Source: Candidatus Scalindua sediminis
GTDB taxonomy: Bacteria > Planctomycetota > Brocadiia > Brocadiales > Scalinduaceae
NCBI GenBank assembly: GCA_008636105.1
Contig: VSDH01000020.1
Coordinates: 1-49,291, forward strand
Direction of reading: 5' to 3'
Length of the DNA stretch: 49,291 bases
The translations under genes were made by a program, and so were the position numbers. The notes beneath the pieces were generated by a model. It was given only the letters and a program-made list of their open reading frames with translations. It made no database searches and was not told the DNA's origin. Positions 9,344 to 19,175 of this stretch are shown piece by piece (position 1 is the first letter of the stretch; each line of letters begins with the position of its first letter).

Positions 9344-10642
9344 TCAGGAATTTAAATAATCTTTTATCTTCTCTGCAATGGTCGTAAATATCCATTCGAA
9401 TTTTTTTTCGTCTGTCTCTAATAACGTTATCCTAAAACCATAAAGGTCACAACTAAAGCCGGTTAAAGGTACAACGCATATTCCTGTAGCGCCTAGCAAG
9501 TAATATACAAATCTTTTGTCAAGTGCAACATTTTGAGTTATTTCTTCAATATAATTCCTTATCGTATTATTTTTAATCTTTAGCCTTTGCTTTTCATTTA
9601 GGACACCATCTTTAAAGGCAATCGTCATGTAAAACGCACCATTCGTTTGATTTACGATTACACCATCAATCTTCTTAAATGTATCATAAGCAAATCTAGA
9701 CTTTTTTTCGTACATTTTGTTTCTCTCGGCATGATATTCCTTATACCTTTGATCACTTAGCAAAACTGGTATAACTTGTTGTGGAAGTGTCGTAGAACAC
9801 ACTTCCAGCATCTTTGCACTAAGAACTGTATCGATGTACTTCTGAAATATTGGGTCTTTATCTTTGTTGTAAATCTCTACCCATCCGCATCTTGCCCCTG
9901 GCCATGGCAGTTCTTTAGAAATTCCCTTCATCGAAATACCACACACATTATTAATAACATCACACAGTGGAGTCGAAATATTACCATTGTAAGTTATATT
10001 CAAATACACCTCATCACATACTATGAAAAGATCAAATTCCTCAGCTATCCTTACAATTTCCTCCATTACCTCTTTAGGGTATACTGTACCTGCCGGATTA
10101 TTTGGATTTATTATTAATATTCCTGAAATAGCCTGATTGCTTTTTACTTTATTACGTAAACCTTCCAGATCGGGAAACCATTGGTTGTTGGGGTCCAATT
10201 TATACATTAAATGATCTTCACCTGCATGGGCAGCCTCTGATGATGAATGTGTAGAATAAGCAGGTGAAGGTCCTATAACCCTTGCCTCTCTCCTCAAATA
10301 GTTATAAACCTTCGATATAGCATCGCCAATACCATTAAAGAATACAATGTCTTCTTTTGTTATCTGTATCCCTCTTCTCTTATTGCAAAGTTCTGCAAGA
10401 AATTCTCTTGTTTCGTCCAGTCCCTTCGTTGGGCAATACGCAAAAGATGAATCTTCATCCACAGCCTTTTTTACTACATCCTTGATCCAGGATGGTATCT
10501 TTTCACCCTTATGAACAGGGTCTCCAATGTTCTCCCAACAAACGTCCAACCCCATATCACACAACTTGTTGCCAACCGCAACTATCTCGCGTATCTCATA
10601 TCTGAGTTCATGAGCTCCGGCATGTACAATATTATTTCTCAT
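9344..10642 (-). CDS. PLP-dependent class I/II aminotransferase
   Basis: Fold-type I aminotransferase, 432 aa. Visible motifs: NPNNPAG (179-185), the cofactor-contacting Asp210 and Tyr213 in CDEVY, the Schiff-base Lys243 in GISKELPWPGARCGW, and the phosphate-binding Arg251 of the same stretch. A C-terminal Arg in YGFRITLLE probably binds the substrate carboxylate. It resembles aspartate/alanine-type enzymes, but the substrate cannot be read from the sequence. It is convergent with glnN (130 bp between the stops), so it is a separate unit. A hairpin at 10684-10712 lies 42 bp upstream of its ATG. The location beside GS/GOGAT suggests amino-group distribution, which is inference. Confidence 0.85.
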   Translation of the reverse strand: MRNNIVHAGAHELRYEIREIVAVGNKLCDMGLDVCWENIGDPVHKGEKIPSWIKDVVKKAVDEDSSFAYCPTKGLDETREFLAELCNKRRGIQITKEDIVFFNGIGDAISKVYNYLRREARVIGPSPAYSTHSSSEAAHAGEDHLMYKLDPNNQWFPDLEGLRNKVKSNQAISGILIINPNNPAGTVYPKEVMEEIVRIAEEFDLFIVCDEVYLNITYNGNISTPLCDVINNVCGISMKGISKELPWPGARCGWVEIYNKDKDPIFQKYIDTVLSAKMLEVCSTTLPQQVIPVLLSDQRYKEYHAERNKMYEKKSRFAYDTFKKIDGVIVNQTNGAFYMTIAFKDGVLNEKQRLKIKNNTIRNYIEEITQNVALDKRFVYYLLGATGICVVPLTGFSCDLYGFRITLLETDEKKFEWIFTTIAEKIKDYLNS

Positions 10643-10683
10643 AAATGTCCCGTACCTTCTATAAATTATTGGAGTTAAAGAGT

Positions 10684-10712
10684 ATGTGAGGCTTCAGTCA
10701 GTTTCCTCACAT
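10684..10712. repeat. Perfect 8-bp inverted repeat upstream of the aminotransferase
   Basis: ATGTGAGG (10684-10691) and CCTCACAT (10705-10712) flank a 13-base loop. The repeat sits between the response-regulator gene, which ends at 10898 on the same strand, and the aminotransferase start at 10642. No T-run follows on the minus strand, so an operator or leader hairpin is as likely as a terminator. Confidence 0.35.
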
Positions 10713-10897
10713 GGAATGGTTAAACGATGATTTATGCAAGGAATTTTCTCATTTATCAATGCTGTTAACAAATATCTTACTTGTGATTTCGTATTCAACT
10801 ATTTAACAGGATAAGTTTCGTTACAAATAAACCGTTCTGGCGGGTTGTCAACAAAATAAACTGGTTCTATTCTAAATTTATGAAGTAAATTCGATAA

Positions 10898-12274
10898 TCA
10901 AAATCCTGCCTTGTTGTTTCTATTATCCCATTCTTTAAGTTTGTATTCAATCTTTCGCGTTGAAATATCCAGGGTCCTTGCAGCCTTAGACTTATTACCA
11001 TCAGTCGCTTGAAGTGTTTCGAGGATAATTTTCTTCTCCGCTTCTTTCAAAGTTGTTCCAAATGGTATAGATAGCGTTTTCTTTTTTGTTCTTCTCATAA
11101 ATAAATTTATATTTGATGGGAGATTTTCTGGTTCTATAAGTTCGGTTTTTGTCATTACCACAGCCCTCTCAATTACGTTTTCAAGTTCTCTAACGTTACC
11201 GGGCCAACCATAATTATTCAATATCCTTATAGTTTGTGGAGAAAAACCTTTAATATCCTTCTTATTCTTTTGTGAATATTTTACGAGGAAACAATCTGCC
11301 AATAATGCGATGTCGTCATTTCTTTCCCTTAATGGTGGCATACTCAGATTAATAACATTTAACCTGTAATAGAGATCTTCCCTAAATCTTCCTTCTTTGA
11401 TCTCCTTTTCCAGGTCTTTGTTTGTTGCTGCAATGATTCTAACATCTGATTCAAGGGTCTTTTCACCACCTACTCTTTCAAAACTCCCAGTCTCAAGCAC
11501 CCTTAATAGCCTTATCTGAACATGCTGACTCATTTCTCCAATTTCATCGAGAAAGAGGGTGCCTCCGTCAGCCAACTCAAACCTGCCTCGCCTCTGACTT
11601 ATTGCCCCTGTAAAGGCGCCTTTCTCATGTCCAAAGAGTTCGCTTTCCAACACCCCTTCAGATAAGGAAGCACAGTGGAGCGCAATATAAGGATTATCTT
11701 TTCTATCACTATTGCAATGGATTGCATTTGCAATAAGTTCCTTACCTGTTCCGGTTTCGCCATAGATTAATACGGTTGCAGCAGTGGGAGCAATTTCCGC
11801 AATTGTCTTGAAGATAAGTTGCATCTCAGGTGTATTCCCTATGAGTCCGGAAAAATTATATCTTTCATCTAATCTCTGCCTCAGCTCCTTATTCTGCAAT
11901 ATGAGGCTTTGTTTTTCCCATATTCTACTAAGTGTCAATTCTAATTCATCAATGTTTATGGGCTTTGTTAAGTAATCCTCTGCCCCCTTTTTCACTGCAT
12001 CTATAGCAGTTTGTATAGAACTATATGCCGTTATCATTATGATGGCGGTATCGTTATCTTTCTTTTTAACCTCTTCTATGATGGTAAGGCCACCAATATC
12101 TGGCAACTTCATATCCGTTATTACTATATCTACGTGCTTCCTTTCAATTATATCTAATGCCTCATAACCCGTAACAGCACAACTGGTATCATAGCCATCC
12201 TGTATAAGAATCTTTTTTAGACCATTAACAGTGTTTTTATCATCATCAACCAATAATATTCTAGGCTTTCTCAT
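10898..12274 (-). CDS. Sigma-54-dependent response regulator (NtrC/AtoC family)
   Basis: 458 aa with the full three-domain layout. The receiver domain (about 4-118) has the acidic pocket Asp10-Asp12, phospho-acceptor Asp54 (VITDMKLPD) and Lys104 in LTKP. The AAA+ domain has Walker A GETGTGKE (172-179), the sigma-54 contact loop GAFTGA (219-224) and Walker B TLFLDEI (239-245). A Fis-type helix-turn-helix covers about 415-450 (GNKSKAARTLDISTRKIEYKLKEW). All residues needed to activate sigma-54 polymerase are present. It lies 18 bp behind the histidine-kinase gene, forming an operon with it. Targets are unknown; two sigma-54 promoters in this window are candidates. Confidence 0.94.
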   Translation of the reverse strand: MRKPRILLVDDDKNTVNGLKKILIQDGYDTSCAVTGYEALDIIERKHVDIVITDMKLPDIGGLTIIEEVKKKDNDTAIIMITAYSSIQTAIDAVKKGAEDYLTKPINIDELELTLSRIWEKQSLILQNKELRQRLDERYNFSGLIGNTPEMQLIFKTIAEIAPTAATVLIYGETGTGKELIANAIHCNSDRKDNPYIALHCASLSEGVLESELFGHEKGAFTGAISQRRGRFELADGGTLFLDEIGEMSQHVQIRLLRVLETGSFERVGGEKTLESDVRIIAATNKDLEKEIKEGRFREDLYYRLNVINLSMPPLRERNDDIALLADCFLVKYSQKNKKDIKGFSPQTIRILNNYGWPGNVRELENVIERAVVMTKTELIEPENLPSNINLFMRRTKKKTLSIPFGTTLKEAEKKIILETLQATDGNKSKAARTLDISTRKIEYKLKEWDNRNNKAGF

Positions 12275-12292
12275 AACTTTCTTAAAATATGA

Positions 12293-13381
12293 TTAAGATA
12301 TTGGCAAATCAATTATAAATTCCGCACCTTTTTTTAAATTTCTAAATCTTATATTACCCCCATGAGCTTGAATAATATTTTGCGTTATTGTCAAACCTAC
12401 GCCAGTTCCATCACTTTTAGTTGAGTAAAAAAGATTAAAAACATTATCGTGCTGTTCCTTTGGAATTCCAGGTCCTGTATCTTTTAAAGATATTTTCAAA
12501 CAATCATCCTCTTTCTTAACTTTTATATTTACATCTCCTCCACCTGGCATAGCTTCTATAGCATTTATTATTATATTCAACAGTGCTTGTTTCAGTTTAT
12601 CCTTGTCTATTAAAATTTGTGGGCACCTTTCCCCTATCTTTAAATGTATGTTAACCCCTTTCAAATCTGCATGAGGATTGACCAGGGCCGATAGCTCCTT
12701 AATAATTTGACCGACATCCTCATATGTGCGGTTTAAGTTCCCAGATCTTGCAAATTCTAAGCAATCTTCCATAAGTTTGTTTAGCCTGGCTATTTCTTCC
12801 TTTACAACTCTTACAACTTCATGAAGTTCCTTTTTAGAATTTAGATTATTTTTGTTAATCTCCCTTTCCAACAATAACAACTGGATTGTAATAGCATTTA
12901 AAGGGTTCTTAATCTCATGCGCCAGTTCGCTACTGAACTGTCCAAGTGTAGATAGAGTCTTAGACTTTATAAACTCATTATTAAACCTTTTCCTCTCTGT
13001 GATATCACTAATAACACCCACCACGTATTCTATTTCACCCTTTTCATTTTTTATTGAGGAATAGTTAGTTATCACCCACTTTTGTCCACCATCCTTTGTT
13101 TTGATAAGATATTCACGTGATATCTTAGAGCGCTTCCCCTCAAAAAGCTCAAGGCCCGGGCATAAAGAGAGGTTTGGACCGTCTGAGCTATGACACTTAA
13201 AAATATCAAGGCAGCTATAATCATTCTTTTTAACCTCCTCTTTGGAAAAACCTCCGATTCGCTCGCAAGCCGTATTAAAAACATGTATTTTTCTGTTCCT
13301 ATCGAATACAAATACTCCGTCGTTGATGCTTTGTAATGCAATTTCCTGTATATATTTTTTATCTTTGAAAACGTTTTCCAT
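12293..13381 (-). CDS. PAS-domain sensor histidine kinase
   Basis: 362 aa, no membrane segment, so a soluble cytoplasmic sensor. An N-terminal PAS domain (about 10-130) ends in VGVISDITERK. The HisKA dimerisation helix carries phospho-acceptor His155 (SSELAHEIKNPLNAI). The HATPase_c domain shows the N box (NIIINAIEAMPGGG), the DTGPGIP G1 box and GTGVGLTI. The PAS region contains three cysteines near 57-74 (SCLDIFKCHSSDGPNLSLC), which could hold a metal or sense redox state; this is speculation. It is cotranscribed with the NtrC-type regulator 18 bp downstream, so the pair forms one two-component system. Confidence 0.93.
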   Translation of the reverse strand: MENVFKDKKYIQEIALQSINDGVFVFDRNRKIHVFNTACERIGGFSKEEVKKNDYSCLDIFKCHSSDGPNLSLCPGLELFEGKRSKISREYLIKTKDGGQKWVITNYSSIKNEKGEIEYVVGVISDITERKRFNNEFIKSKTLSTLGQFSSELAHEIKNPLNAITIQLLLLEREINKNNLNSKKELHEVVRVVKEEIARLNKLMEDCLEFARSGNLNRTYEDVGQIIKELSALVNPHADLKGVNIHLKIGERCPQILIDKDKLKQALLNIIINAIEAMPGGGDVNIKVKKEDDCLKISLKDTGPGIPKEQHDNVFNLFYSTKSDGTGVGLTITQNIIQAHGGNIRFRNLKKGAEFIIDLPIS

Positions 13382-13549
13382 GCCTTAATATACCACAAAA
13401 AGTTAGATTTATATGTCTAAGTGCAATTCTAAATCCCCAGTCTGGTAGTGTCAACAAGTTTTCTCTTAAGCATTTAATCTTGATTATTGCGGTTAAAGAT
13501 GACGATTAAATATATGTTAGGTAAAAAACGGCACATAACAAACTGTTCC

Positions 13550-14557
13550 TTACTCATCCTTTTCGCCTAATGGATTCTTATCAGATTTTAATAGCTCTAC
13601 TACCTTTTTAACCCGCAAGATCCTTTCAGGACTTGCAGGATGGCTACGAAGGAAACTTTTTGAACGGCTTTTGGGAATTTCCAGTGCAAAACGCTTCCAG
13701 AGTGCAACACCACTTTCTATGTTATAACCTGCAATATGCGCATAATAAAGGCCGATATAATCTGCCTCTCTTTCGTTCCCCCTACTATACGGCGCATATA
13801 ATGCCTGCGTTGTGAGAGGAGCGAATGGCCCCGTAAGCCCCCCTACCAGCCCACACAGCGCCGCCATCCTTATATTCTTGGGTAGATGTTTTGAAACAAG
13901 ATGGGCTATCTCATGCCCCATTATAACGGCTAACTCATCATCATCCTCTACAAAGTGAACCATCCCGGACGTAAACTGAATTCCACTAAATTTAGCATAT
14001 GCATTAATCTTGCCCGTTTGCTTAAGACGAACCCTCACATAAGGCATCTCTTTTGGTTTTACTTCAAAGGACAGCCTGTCACCATCCCTCTCCACAATAA
14101 TAATGGTGGATTTATCATTCTCAAAAGCAATCTGTTCGTTATCCTTAATCTCTTCACCGCCTATTTCTCTTATGAGATCTCCTGGCTTAAGACCTGCAAG
14201 ATCAGCTATATAATTATCAACTACACCGATGACAACACACCCATCTTCAGTAGGAAGACCAAACAACTTGGCAATATCTTCCGAATTGTCCACTATCAGA
14301 GCTCCTATCACGGCACGTTTTTTTAACGTATCCTCGGGCAAAATACTGAGGACATTAAAACCAACCTTCCATGTACGAACCCAATCCTTGATAAATATCT
14401 CAGTTGCTAACGCCTCTATCTCTTCTTCTAGCTTCTTTAGCTCCTCCTTGGGAATTCGTGGACCGGTATTAGCACAACCACATGCAAATAAAAAAATAAC
14501 TAGCATCAGAGGTATTACAATCCTCATTATTATGACTTTGGCCTTTTGTTCAACCAT
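13550..14557 (-). CDS. M48-family metalloprotease lipoprotein with PDZ domain
   Basis: 335 aa. An N-terminal hydrophobic segment (about 11-28, IVIPLMLVIFLFACGC) ends in a lipobox-like cysteine, predicting a lipid-anchored periplasmic protein. A PDZ domain covers about 102-168 (VIGVVDNYIADLAGLKPGDLI). The zinc peptidase motif HEIAH is at 215-219, with third ligand Glu264 in NEREAD, as in HtpX/BepA-type M48 peptidases. The PDZ N-terminal to the protease differs from BepA, where TPRs follow the protease. An internal ATG at 14527 (MRIVIP) would also leave a complete signal. Role inferred as envelope protein quality control. Confidence 0.87.
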   Translation of the reverse strand: MVEQKAKVIIMRIVIPLMLVIFLFACGCANTGPRIPKEELKKLEEEIEALATEIFIKDWVRTWKVGFNVLSILPEDTLKKRAVIGALIVDNSEDIAKLFGLPTEDGCVVIGVVDNYIADLAGLKPGDLIREIGGEEIKDNEQIAFENDKSTIIIVERDGDRLSFEVKPKEMPYVRVRLKQTGKINAYAKFSGIQFTSGMVHFVEDDDELAVIMGHEIAHLVSKHLPKNIRMAALCGLVGGLTGPFAPLTTQALYAPYSRGNEREADYIGLYYAHIAGYNIESGVALWKRFALEIPKSRSKSFLRSHPASPERILRVKKVVELLKSDKNPLGEKDE

Positions 14558-14657
14558 TCGTTAACCTATTATCAATTTACCAGGAATAATATCAAAATGG
14601 ACTATATTTGATTATCATAAAAAATGTTATATTTTCAACAAAATTTATAATCATTTC

Positions 14658-14686
14658 TTGACAAAATATACTGTCCTAATTACCTT
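14658..14686 (+). promoter_or_regulatory. Weak sigma-70-like promoter candidate for the molybdopterin oxidoreductase
   Basis: A perfect TTGACA at 14658-14663 is followed after 17 bases by TACCTT (14681-14686), a poor -10 box. It sits about 80 bp upstream of the start at 14769, in the spacer divergent from the M48 protease gene. Confidence 0.25.
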
Positions 14687-14768
14687 ATCAAATCCTTTGC
14701 ATACTGTCCGAGTAACCCTTATAATGTTAATTACCTCCTTTATTATATAGAAAGTTTCATATAAGTTG

Positions 14769-16844
14769 ATGATGAATGATAAAAAACTAAGAAGTGTGTG
14801 TCCTCACGATTGTCCTGACACATGTGGAATAATTGCTCACGTAAAAGACGGAAAATTGGTCAAAGTCAAGGGAGACCCAGACCATTTTGTTACCAGGGGA
14901 TTTCTATGCCAAAAAGTTATGAACTATCCCGAAAGAGTCTACAGTCCTGACAGAATCCTGCATCCCCTCAAAAGAGTTGGCAAAAAGGGAGAAGGGAGTT
15001 TTACGAGAATATCATGGGATGAGGCAATAAACACTGTAACATCAAGATTTAAAGACATCATCTCTAAACATAGAAGTGAATCTATCTTACCATTTAATGG
15101 TTCAGGAACACTAGGATTGGTAAACGGAAACATAGCAGGTAAGCGTTTCTTTAATCGTCTCGGTGCATCGCGCCTTGAGCGAACCATATGTTCTAAAGGG
15201 GGAAGAGTTGGTTACAAATATACGCTTGGGGCTGCCTTTGGCGCTGATCCATTGGCCATACCACAATCAAAACTTATAATATCATGGGGAACAAATCCAT
15301 ATTATACTAACATCCACCAGATACCTTTGATAAAAGAAGCAAAGAAAAACGGTGCTTCATATATCGTTGTGAATCCAAACAAAATCAAATCTGTTGAAAT
15401 GGCAGATCTCTTTATACAACCAAAGCCAGGAAGTGATAGTGCACTTGCTTTAGGTATAATGAACGTAATTATCAACAATTCCTTATACGATAAGGAATTT
15501 GTTAAGAATTATACAGAGGGATTTGAACCACTATCAAAACGAGTACAGGAATATCCTCCGGATAAAGTAGAAGACATAACTGGGATAGATAAAAAAACCA
15601 TTGAAGAATTTGCAACAATTTATGCAAGTCGTAAACCATCCTTCATTTTTGCAGGTTCGGGAATGCAACACCACACCAATGGTGGTATGATGATACGTAC
15701 AATCTCCTGTCTTCCCGGTCTGGTAGGGGCATGGAGATATCCCGGTGGTGGGATATTTTATCCTACCAGCGAATCATTCCCGATTATGTGGGACGTACTC
15801 GAAGGAAACAACCTCTGTCCAAACTCTCCACGAACGATTAATATGAATCAATTAGGAGAAATACTCCTAAATGCAAGACCGAGCATTAACGGTTTATATA
15901 TTTACAATTCTAACCCTGCTGCTGTTCTTTTTAATCAACGAAAGGTCATCAACGGGCTAAAAAGAGAAGACCTATTCACTGTGGTACATGAGCAACTCCT
16001 TACTGATACTGTTCGTTATGCAGATATAGTCCTGCCTGCCACAACCCAATTTGAGCATACAGATCTTCAACACTCCTACTTTCATTTATCGCTACAATTG
16101 AATGAACCTGTGATTGAACCCTTAGGTGAAAGCAGGCCTAATATTGATACCTTTAATACACTGGCAAAGGCTATGGGATTTGAAGATAAATGTTTTGGCG
16201 AAACTGCGATTGATACAATCAATGAGGCATTAGAAGTAGATAGCCAGTATTTAAAAGGTATAACATTAGAACGTTTGCGAAAAGAGGGCGTGATTCGTTT
16301 GAATATCCCTGATGAATTTCATATGCCATATCAAGACCTTAACTTTCCTACTCCTTCTGGGAAGATAGAATTTTACTCCAAAAAGATGAGAACAGATGGC
16401 TATGACCCATTACCTGCTCACATTCCTATTAAGGAAGGCCCATCAACATCACCACAACTATATGAGAAATATCCGATTACGCTTCTTACACCCTCAGCAA
16501 AATCATTCCTGAACTCTAACTTTGCTAATATTCCCAACTCAAGAACTGAAGAAAAAAGACCTGCTTTAGAAATAAACATAAACGATGCTAAGAAACGTAA
16601 AATTAAAACAGGCGACCTGGTGCGAGTATTTAATGGACGCGGCGAATGTACATTATGGGCATCCGTTGGAGACGACGTTAAGGCTGGTGTGGCAGTCAAT
16701 AAAGGCATCTGGTGGAATCGATTAAGCCCCGGGAATAGCAATAGTAATCAAACAACGCCAGATAGACTGGCAGATATGGGTGGAGGGTCAACTTATAACA
16801 CCAACTTGGTTCAAATAGAAAGGGTAAATGATGGTAAAATTTAA
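14769..16844 (+). CDS. Molybdopterin-dependent oxidoreductase (DMSO reductase superfamily)
   Basis: Large Mo/W-bis-MGD enzyme, 691 aa from ATG 14769. A TTG at 14766 and an ATG at 14772 are alternatives; none has a clear ribosome site. The N-terminus binds a 4Fe-4S cluster (CPHDCPDTC, Cys11/15/19, and a fourth Cys near 47 in RGFLCQK). A cysteine near 141 (ERTICSKGG) occupies the usual Mo-ligand position, as in the BisC/FdhF-like group. The molybdopterin-guanine-dinucleotide-binding domain ends the protein ([20 protein letters not shown]). There is no Tat signal, so it is cytoplasmic. Substrate unknown. Its stop overlaps the isocitrate dehydrogenase start by up to 17 bp, so the two are translationally coupled. 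Confidence 0.88.
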   Translation: MMNDKKLRSVCPHDCPDTCGIIAHVKDGKLVKVKGDPDHFVTRGFLCQKVMNYPERVYSPDRILHPLKRVGKKGEGSFTRISWDEAINTVTSRFKDIISKHRSESILPFNGSGTLGLVNGNIAGKRFFNRLGASRLERTICSKGGRVGYKYTLGAAFGADPLAIPQSKLIISWGTNPYYTNIHQIPLIKEAKKNGASYIVVNPNKIKSVEMADLFIQPKPGSDSALALGIMNVIINNSLYDKEFVKNYTEGFEPLSKRVQEYPPDKVEDITGIDKKTIEEFATIYASRKPSFIFAGSGMQHHTNGGMMIRTISCLPGLVGAWRYPGGGIFYPTSESFPIMWDVLEGNNLCPNSPRTINMNQLGEILLNARPSINGLYIYNSNPAAVLFNQRKVINGLKREDLFTVVHEQLLTDTVRYADIVLPATTQFEHTDLQHSYFHLSLQLNEPVIEPLGESRPNIDTFNTLAKAMGFEDKCFGETAIDTINEALEVDSQYLKGITLERLRKEGVIRLNIPDEFHMPYQDLNFPTPSGKIEFYSKKMRTDGYDPLPAHIPIKEGPSTSPQLYEKYPITLLTPSAKSFLNSNFANIPNSRTEEKRPALEININDAKKRKIKTGDLVRVFNGRGECTLWASVGDDVKAGVAVNKGIWWNRLSPGNSNSNQTTPDRLADMGGGSTYNTNLVQIERVNDGKI

Positions 16845-18075
16845 ATTATATTCACCTCCGAAAGAGGGTAAAGAGATAAAACTTAAAGACAAAAAACTAA
16901 TAGTGCCGGACAATCCAATTATACCCTTTATCACGGGAGACGGAATCGGCCCAGACATAATGAAGGTGGCTAAAACGGTAATTGATAGTGCTGTAGAGAA
17001 AGCATATTCAGGACAAAAAAAGATTGCATGGTATGAGATCTATGCAGGCGGGCTAGCTCAGGAAAAATTTAACGAGCTTATACCTGAAGACACCTTCGAA
17101 GCAATTAAACATTACCATGTTGCCCTGAAGGGACCTTTAGCAACCCCTGTTGGTAAGGGTCATAGATCACTTAATGTAACCTTAAGAATAGTCTTAGACC
17201 TTTATGCATGTGTAAGACCAATCCGCTATTTCCAGGGAGCGCCAAGTCCGGTCAAACATCCGGAAAGGATGGATATGGTCATATTCAGAGAAAATACTGA
17301 GGATGTGTATTCTGGAATCGAATGGAAACAGGGAAGTAAAGAAGTAAAACAAGTTATCGATTATCTTAACTCAAATATGGGTACCAAGATAAAAGCGGAT
17401 TCAGGCATAGGTATTAAGAATATTTCTGTTGAGGGAACAAAGAGACTGGTAAGAAAGGCACTTGACTATGCCATATCCCAGAATAGAAGGAGCGTAACTT
17501 TCGTTCACAAGGGAAATATAATGAAATTTACAGAAGGAGCCTTTAGGAATTGGGGATACGAGGTTGCCAAGGAAGAATATGGAGATTATACAATCACAGA
17601 AGAAGAACTCTTTGAAAAATATTCTGGAACTCAACCCAAGGATAAAATTATTATAAAAGACAGGATAGCTGATGCCATGTTTCAATTAGTACTAACCAGA
17701 CCAGAAGAATATGACATCCTGGCAATGCCTAACCTTAATGGTGATTATTTTTCGGATGCCTGTGTAGCGCAGGTGGGTGGACTCGGTCTTGCACCCTCTT
17801 CCAATATATCTGATGATATTTTCATTTTTGAGGCATCTCATGGCACCGCACCAAAGTATGCAAATCAAAACAAGGTAAACCCGGGCTCATTAATACTTAC
17901 AGGAGGTATGATGCTAAACACAATCGGCTTCAAAGAAGCCGAAGACCTGATCCTGAAGGGAATAGGAAAAACCATAGCACAAAAAACCGTTACCTACGAC
18001 CTTGAAAGACAAATGGAAGGGGCGGCAAAGCTGTCAACCTCAGAATTTGGTGAGAAAATTATAGAAAATATGTAA
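16828..18075 (+). CDS. icd: Isocitrate dehydrogenase (NADP+)
   Basis: Oxidative decarboxylation of isocitrate to 2-oxoglutarate, the carbon skeleton used by the GS/GOGAT system in this window. 415 aa, homodimeric E. coli Icd type. The substrate loop HRSLNVTLR places Ser114 where E. coli has the phosphorylated Ser113. [12 protein letters not shown] holds the Lys-Tyr pair that selects NADP over [24 protein letters not shown] carries the metal-binding aspartates. Two in-frame ATGs (16828, 16831) lie behind AAGGG; the second has better spacing. It overlaps the end of the molybdopterin oxidoreductase gene, which is an unusual partner. Confidence 0.95.
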   Translation: MMVKFKLYSPPKEGKEIKLKDKKLIVPDNPIIPFITGDGIGPDIMKVAKTVIDSAVEKAYSGQKKIAWYEIYAGGLAQEKFNELIPEDTFEAIKHYHVALKGPLATPVGKGHRSLNVTLRIVLDLYACVRPIRYFQGAPSPVKHPERMDMVIFRENTEDVYSGIEWKQGSKEVKQVIDYLNSNMGTKIKADSGIGIKNISVEGTKRLVRKALDYAISQNRRSVTFVHKGNIMKFTEGAFRNWGYEVAKEEYGDYTITEEELFEKYSGTQPKDKIIIKDRIADAMFQLVLTRPEEYDILAMPNLNGDYFSDACVAQVGGLGLAPSSNISDDIFIFEASHGTAPKYANQNKVNPGSLILTGGMMLNTIGFKEAEDLILKGIGKTIAQKTVTYDLERQMEGAAKLSTSEFGEKIIENM

Positions 18076-18215
18076 TATACAGCAATAAATCATGTATACT
18101 TATAAAATCAAAAGATATTGTGGAATTAACTATTCTATTACTCTTACTCTGTAAAACCTTCTTTTTAGGAAATTTTTTTGGTCTCATAAAAAGTTAAAAG
18201 TGTCTACAGTTTAAG

Positions 18216-18237
18216 TGCCCGACTGGCAGGCGGGCGG
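18216..18237. repeat. GC-rich REP-like repeat copy
   Basis: A GC-rich island in AT-rich DNA. GCCCGACTGG followed by GGCAGGCGGGC are the same two words that bound the nested palindrome at 42775-42931. It abuts the annotated ATG of the TIM-barrel gene at 18240, which makes that start a little uncertain. Confidence 0.45.
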
Positions 18238-18239
18238 CT

Positions 18240-19106
18240 ATGTCGCGCTATGATTGTAATATGGAAAGAGCAAGGCCTGCCGGCCTTTTACATACAGGAT
18301 TAGACAGATACGAGGTCTTTGATTTTCAAGAGGATGGATTAGGAAAGCTAAAGACATTCATCAAGAAAAAGAAGAAACCCTTTAGCTTTCATGTACCCTT
18401 CTTCAGACCCTCATACTTTCCATACGTTGGCGTAACTACCTTTTTTCTTAACGACGACCCCAGGAAAAGAGCCCTCTCTTTTAAACTAATCAACAGCACT
18501 ATGCATTATGCAAAGGGATGGAAGGCTGATTTTGTCGTCACCCACTTAAACTGGATAGAAGATTCAAAAAATAAACAAAAGGTAATGAAGCTTGCAAATG
18601 ATACAGAATCAAGGTTCTGCCAATTAGCAGATAATTACAATTTACCTATTAATGTTGAATTTGGAGGATATTCCGGATTTTTCCATAAACCAGCCCAATT
18701 TGTAGAATTCGTACTCAATCATCATTTATTGGGTATCTGTATTGATATAGGTCACACCTTCCTTGTATCAAAAGTAAGAAACCGTAACTTCTTTAAAGAT
18801 ATAGAGGTCATGGCGCCCCATACTAAATCAATACACGTCTGGAACACAAAGAGCATAGACCACTGCAAGAAACATAACCATGTACCCGTTCATCCATCAC
18901 AGAAGGCAAAAGACGGATGGATAGATACAAAAAAAACACTCGAAATAATTTTATCTGGCAATAAGGATTGTGATATCGTATTTGAATATAATCAGACTTA
19001 TTATGATAATATACCGAACAAGGTCAAAGAAGGTATGGAGTGGGTCAGGGATATTGTAGCCACAATGAAAAATGGTAATTCATTACAAACACCAAATAAT
19101 AAATAA
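18240..19106 (+). CDS. TIM-barrel protein, xylose isomerase / AP endonuclease-2-like
   Basis: 288 aa. The pattern fits the sugar-phosphate isomerase/epimerase superfamily: successive beta strands with metal-ligand candidates in PINVEFGGY (Glu), CIDIGHTF (Asp and His), SIHVWNT (His) and DIVFEYNQ (Glu). The exact reaction cannot be assigned. The ATG at 18240 directly follows a GC-rich repeat and has no ribosome site; ATG 18261 is an alternative, and a stop at 18195-18197 blocks extension. It precedes the radical SAM gene by 69 bp on the same strand, so both may belong to one pathway. Confidence 0.7.
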   Translation: MSRYDCNMERARPAGLLHTGLDRYEVFDFQEDGLGKLKTFIKKKKKPFSFHVPFFRPSYFPYVGVTTFFLNDDPRKRALSFKLINSTMHYAKGWKADFVVTHLNWIEDSKNKQKVMKLANDTESRFCQLADNYNLPINVEFGGYSGFFHKPAQFVEFVLNHHLLGICIDIGHTFLVSKVRNRNFFKDIEVMAPHTKSIHVWNTKSIDHCKKHNHVPVHPSQKAKDGWIDTKKTLEIILSGNKDCDIVFEYNQTYYDNIPNKVKEGMEWVRDIVATMKNGNSLQTPNNK

Positions 19107-19175
19107 TTTCGAATATCGAATGTTGAAATTCGAAACCAAATTGCATAATGTTATAAACGGATAAAATAAAGTAAC

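Noticed and set aside
13421-13437. GG-N10-GC match upstream of the histidine kinase (minus strand)
   Set aside because: Only the core GG and TTGCA fit; the CAC of the -24 box is absent and no phased activator pair lies upstream. Too weak to call, though autoregulation of the kinase/regulator operon would be plausible.
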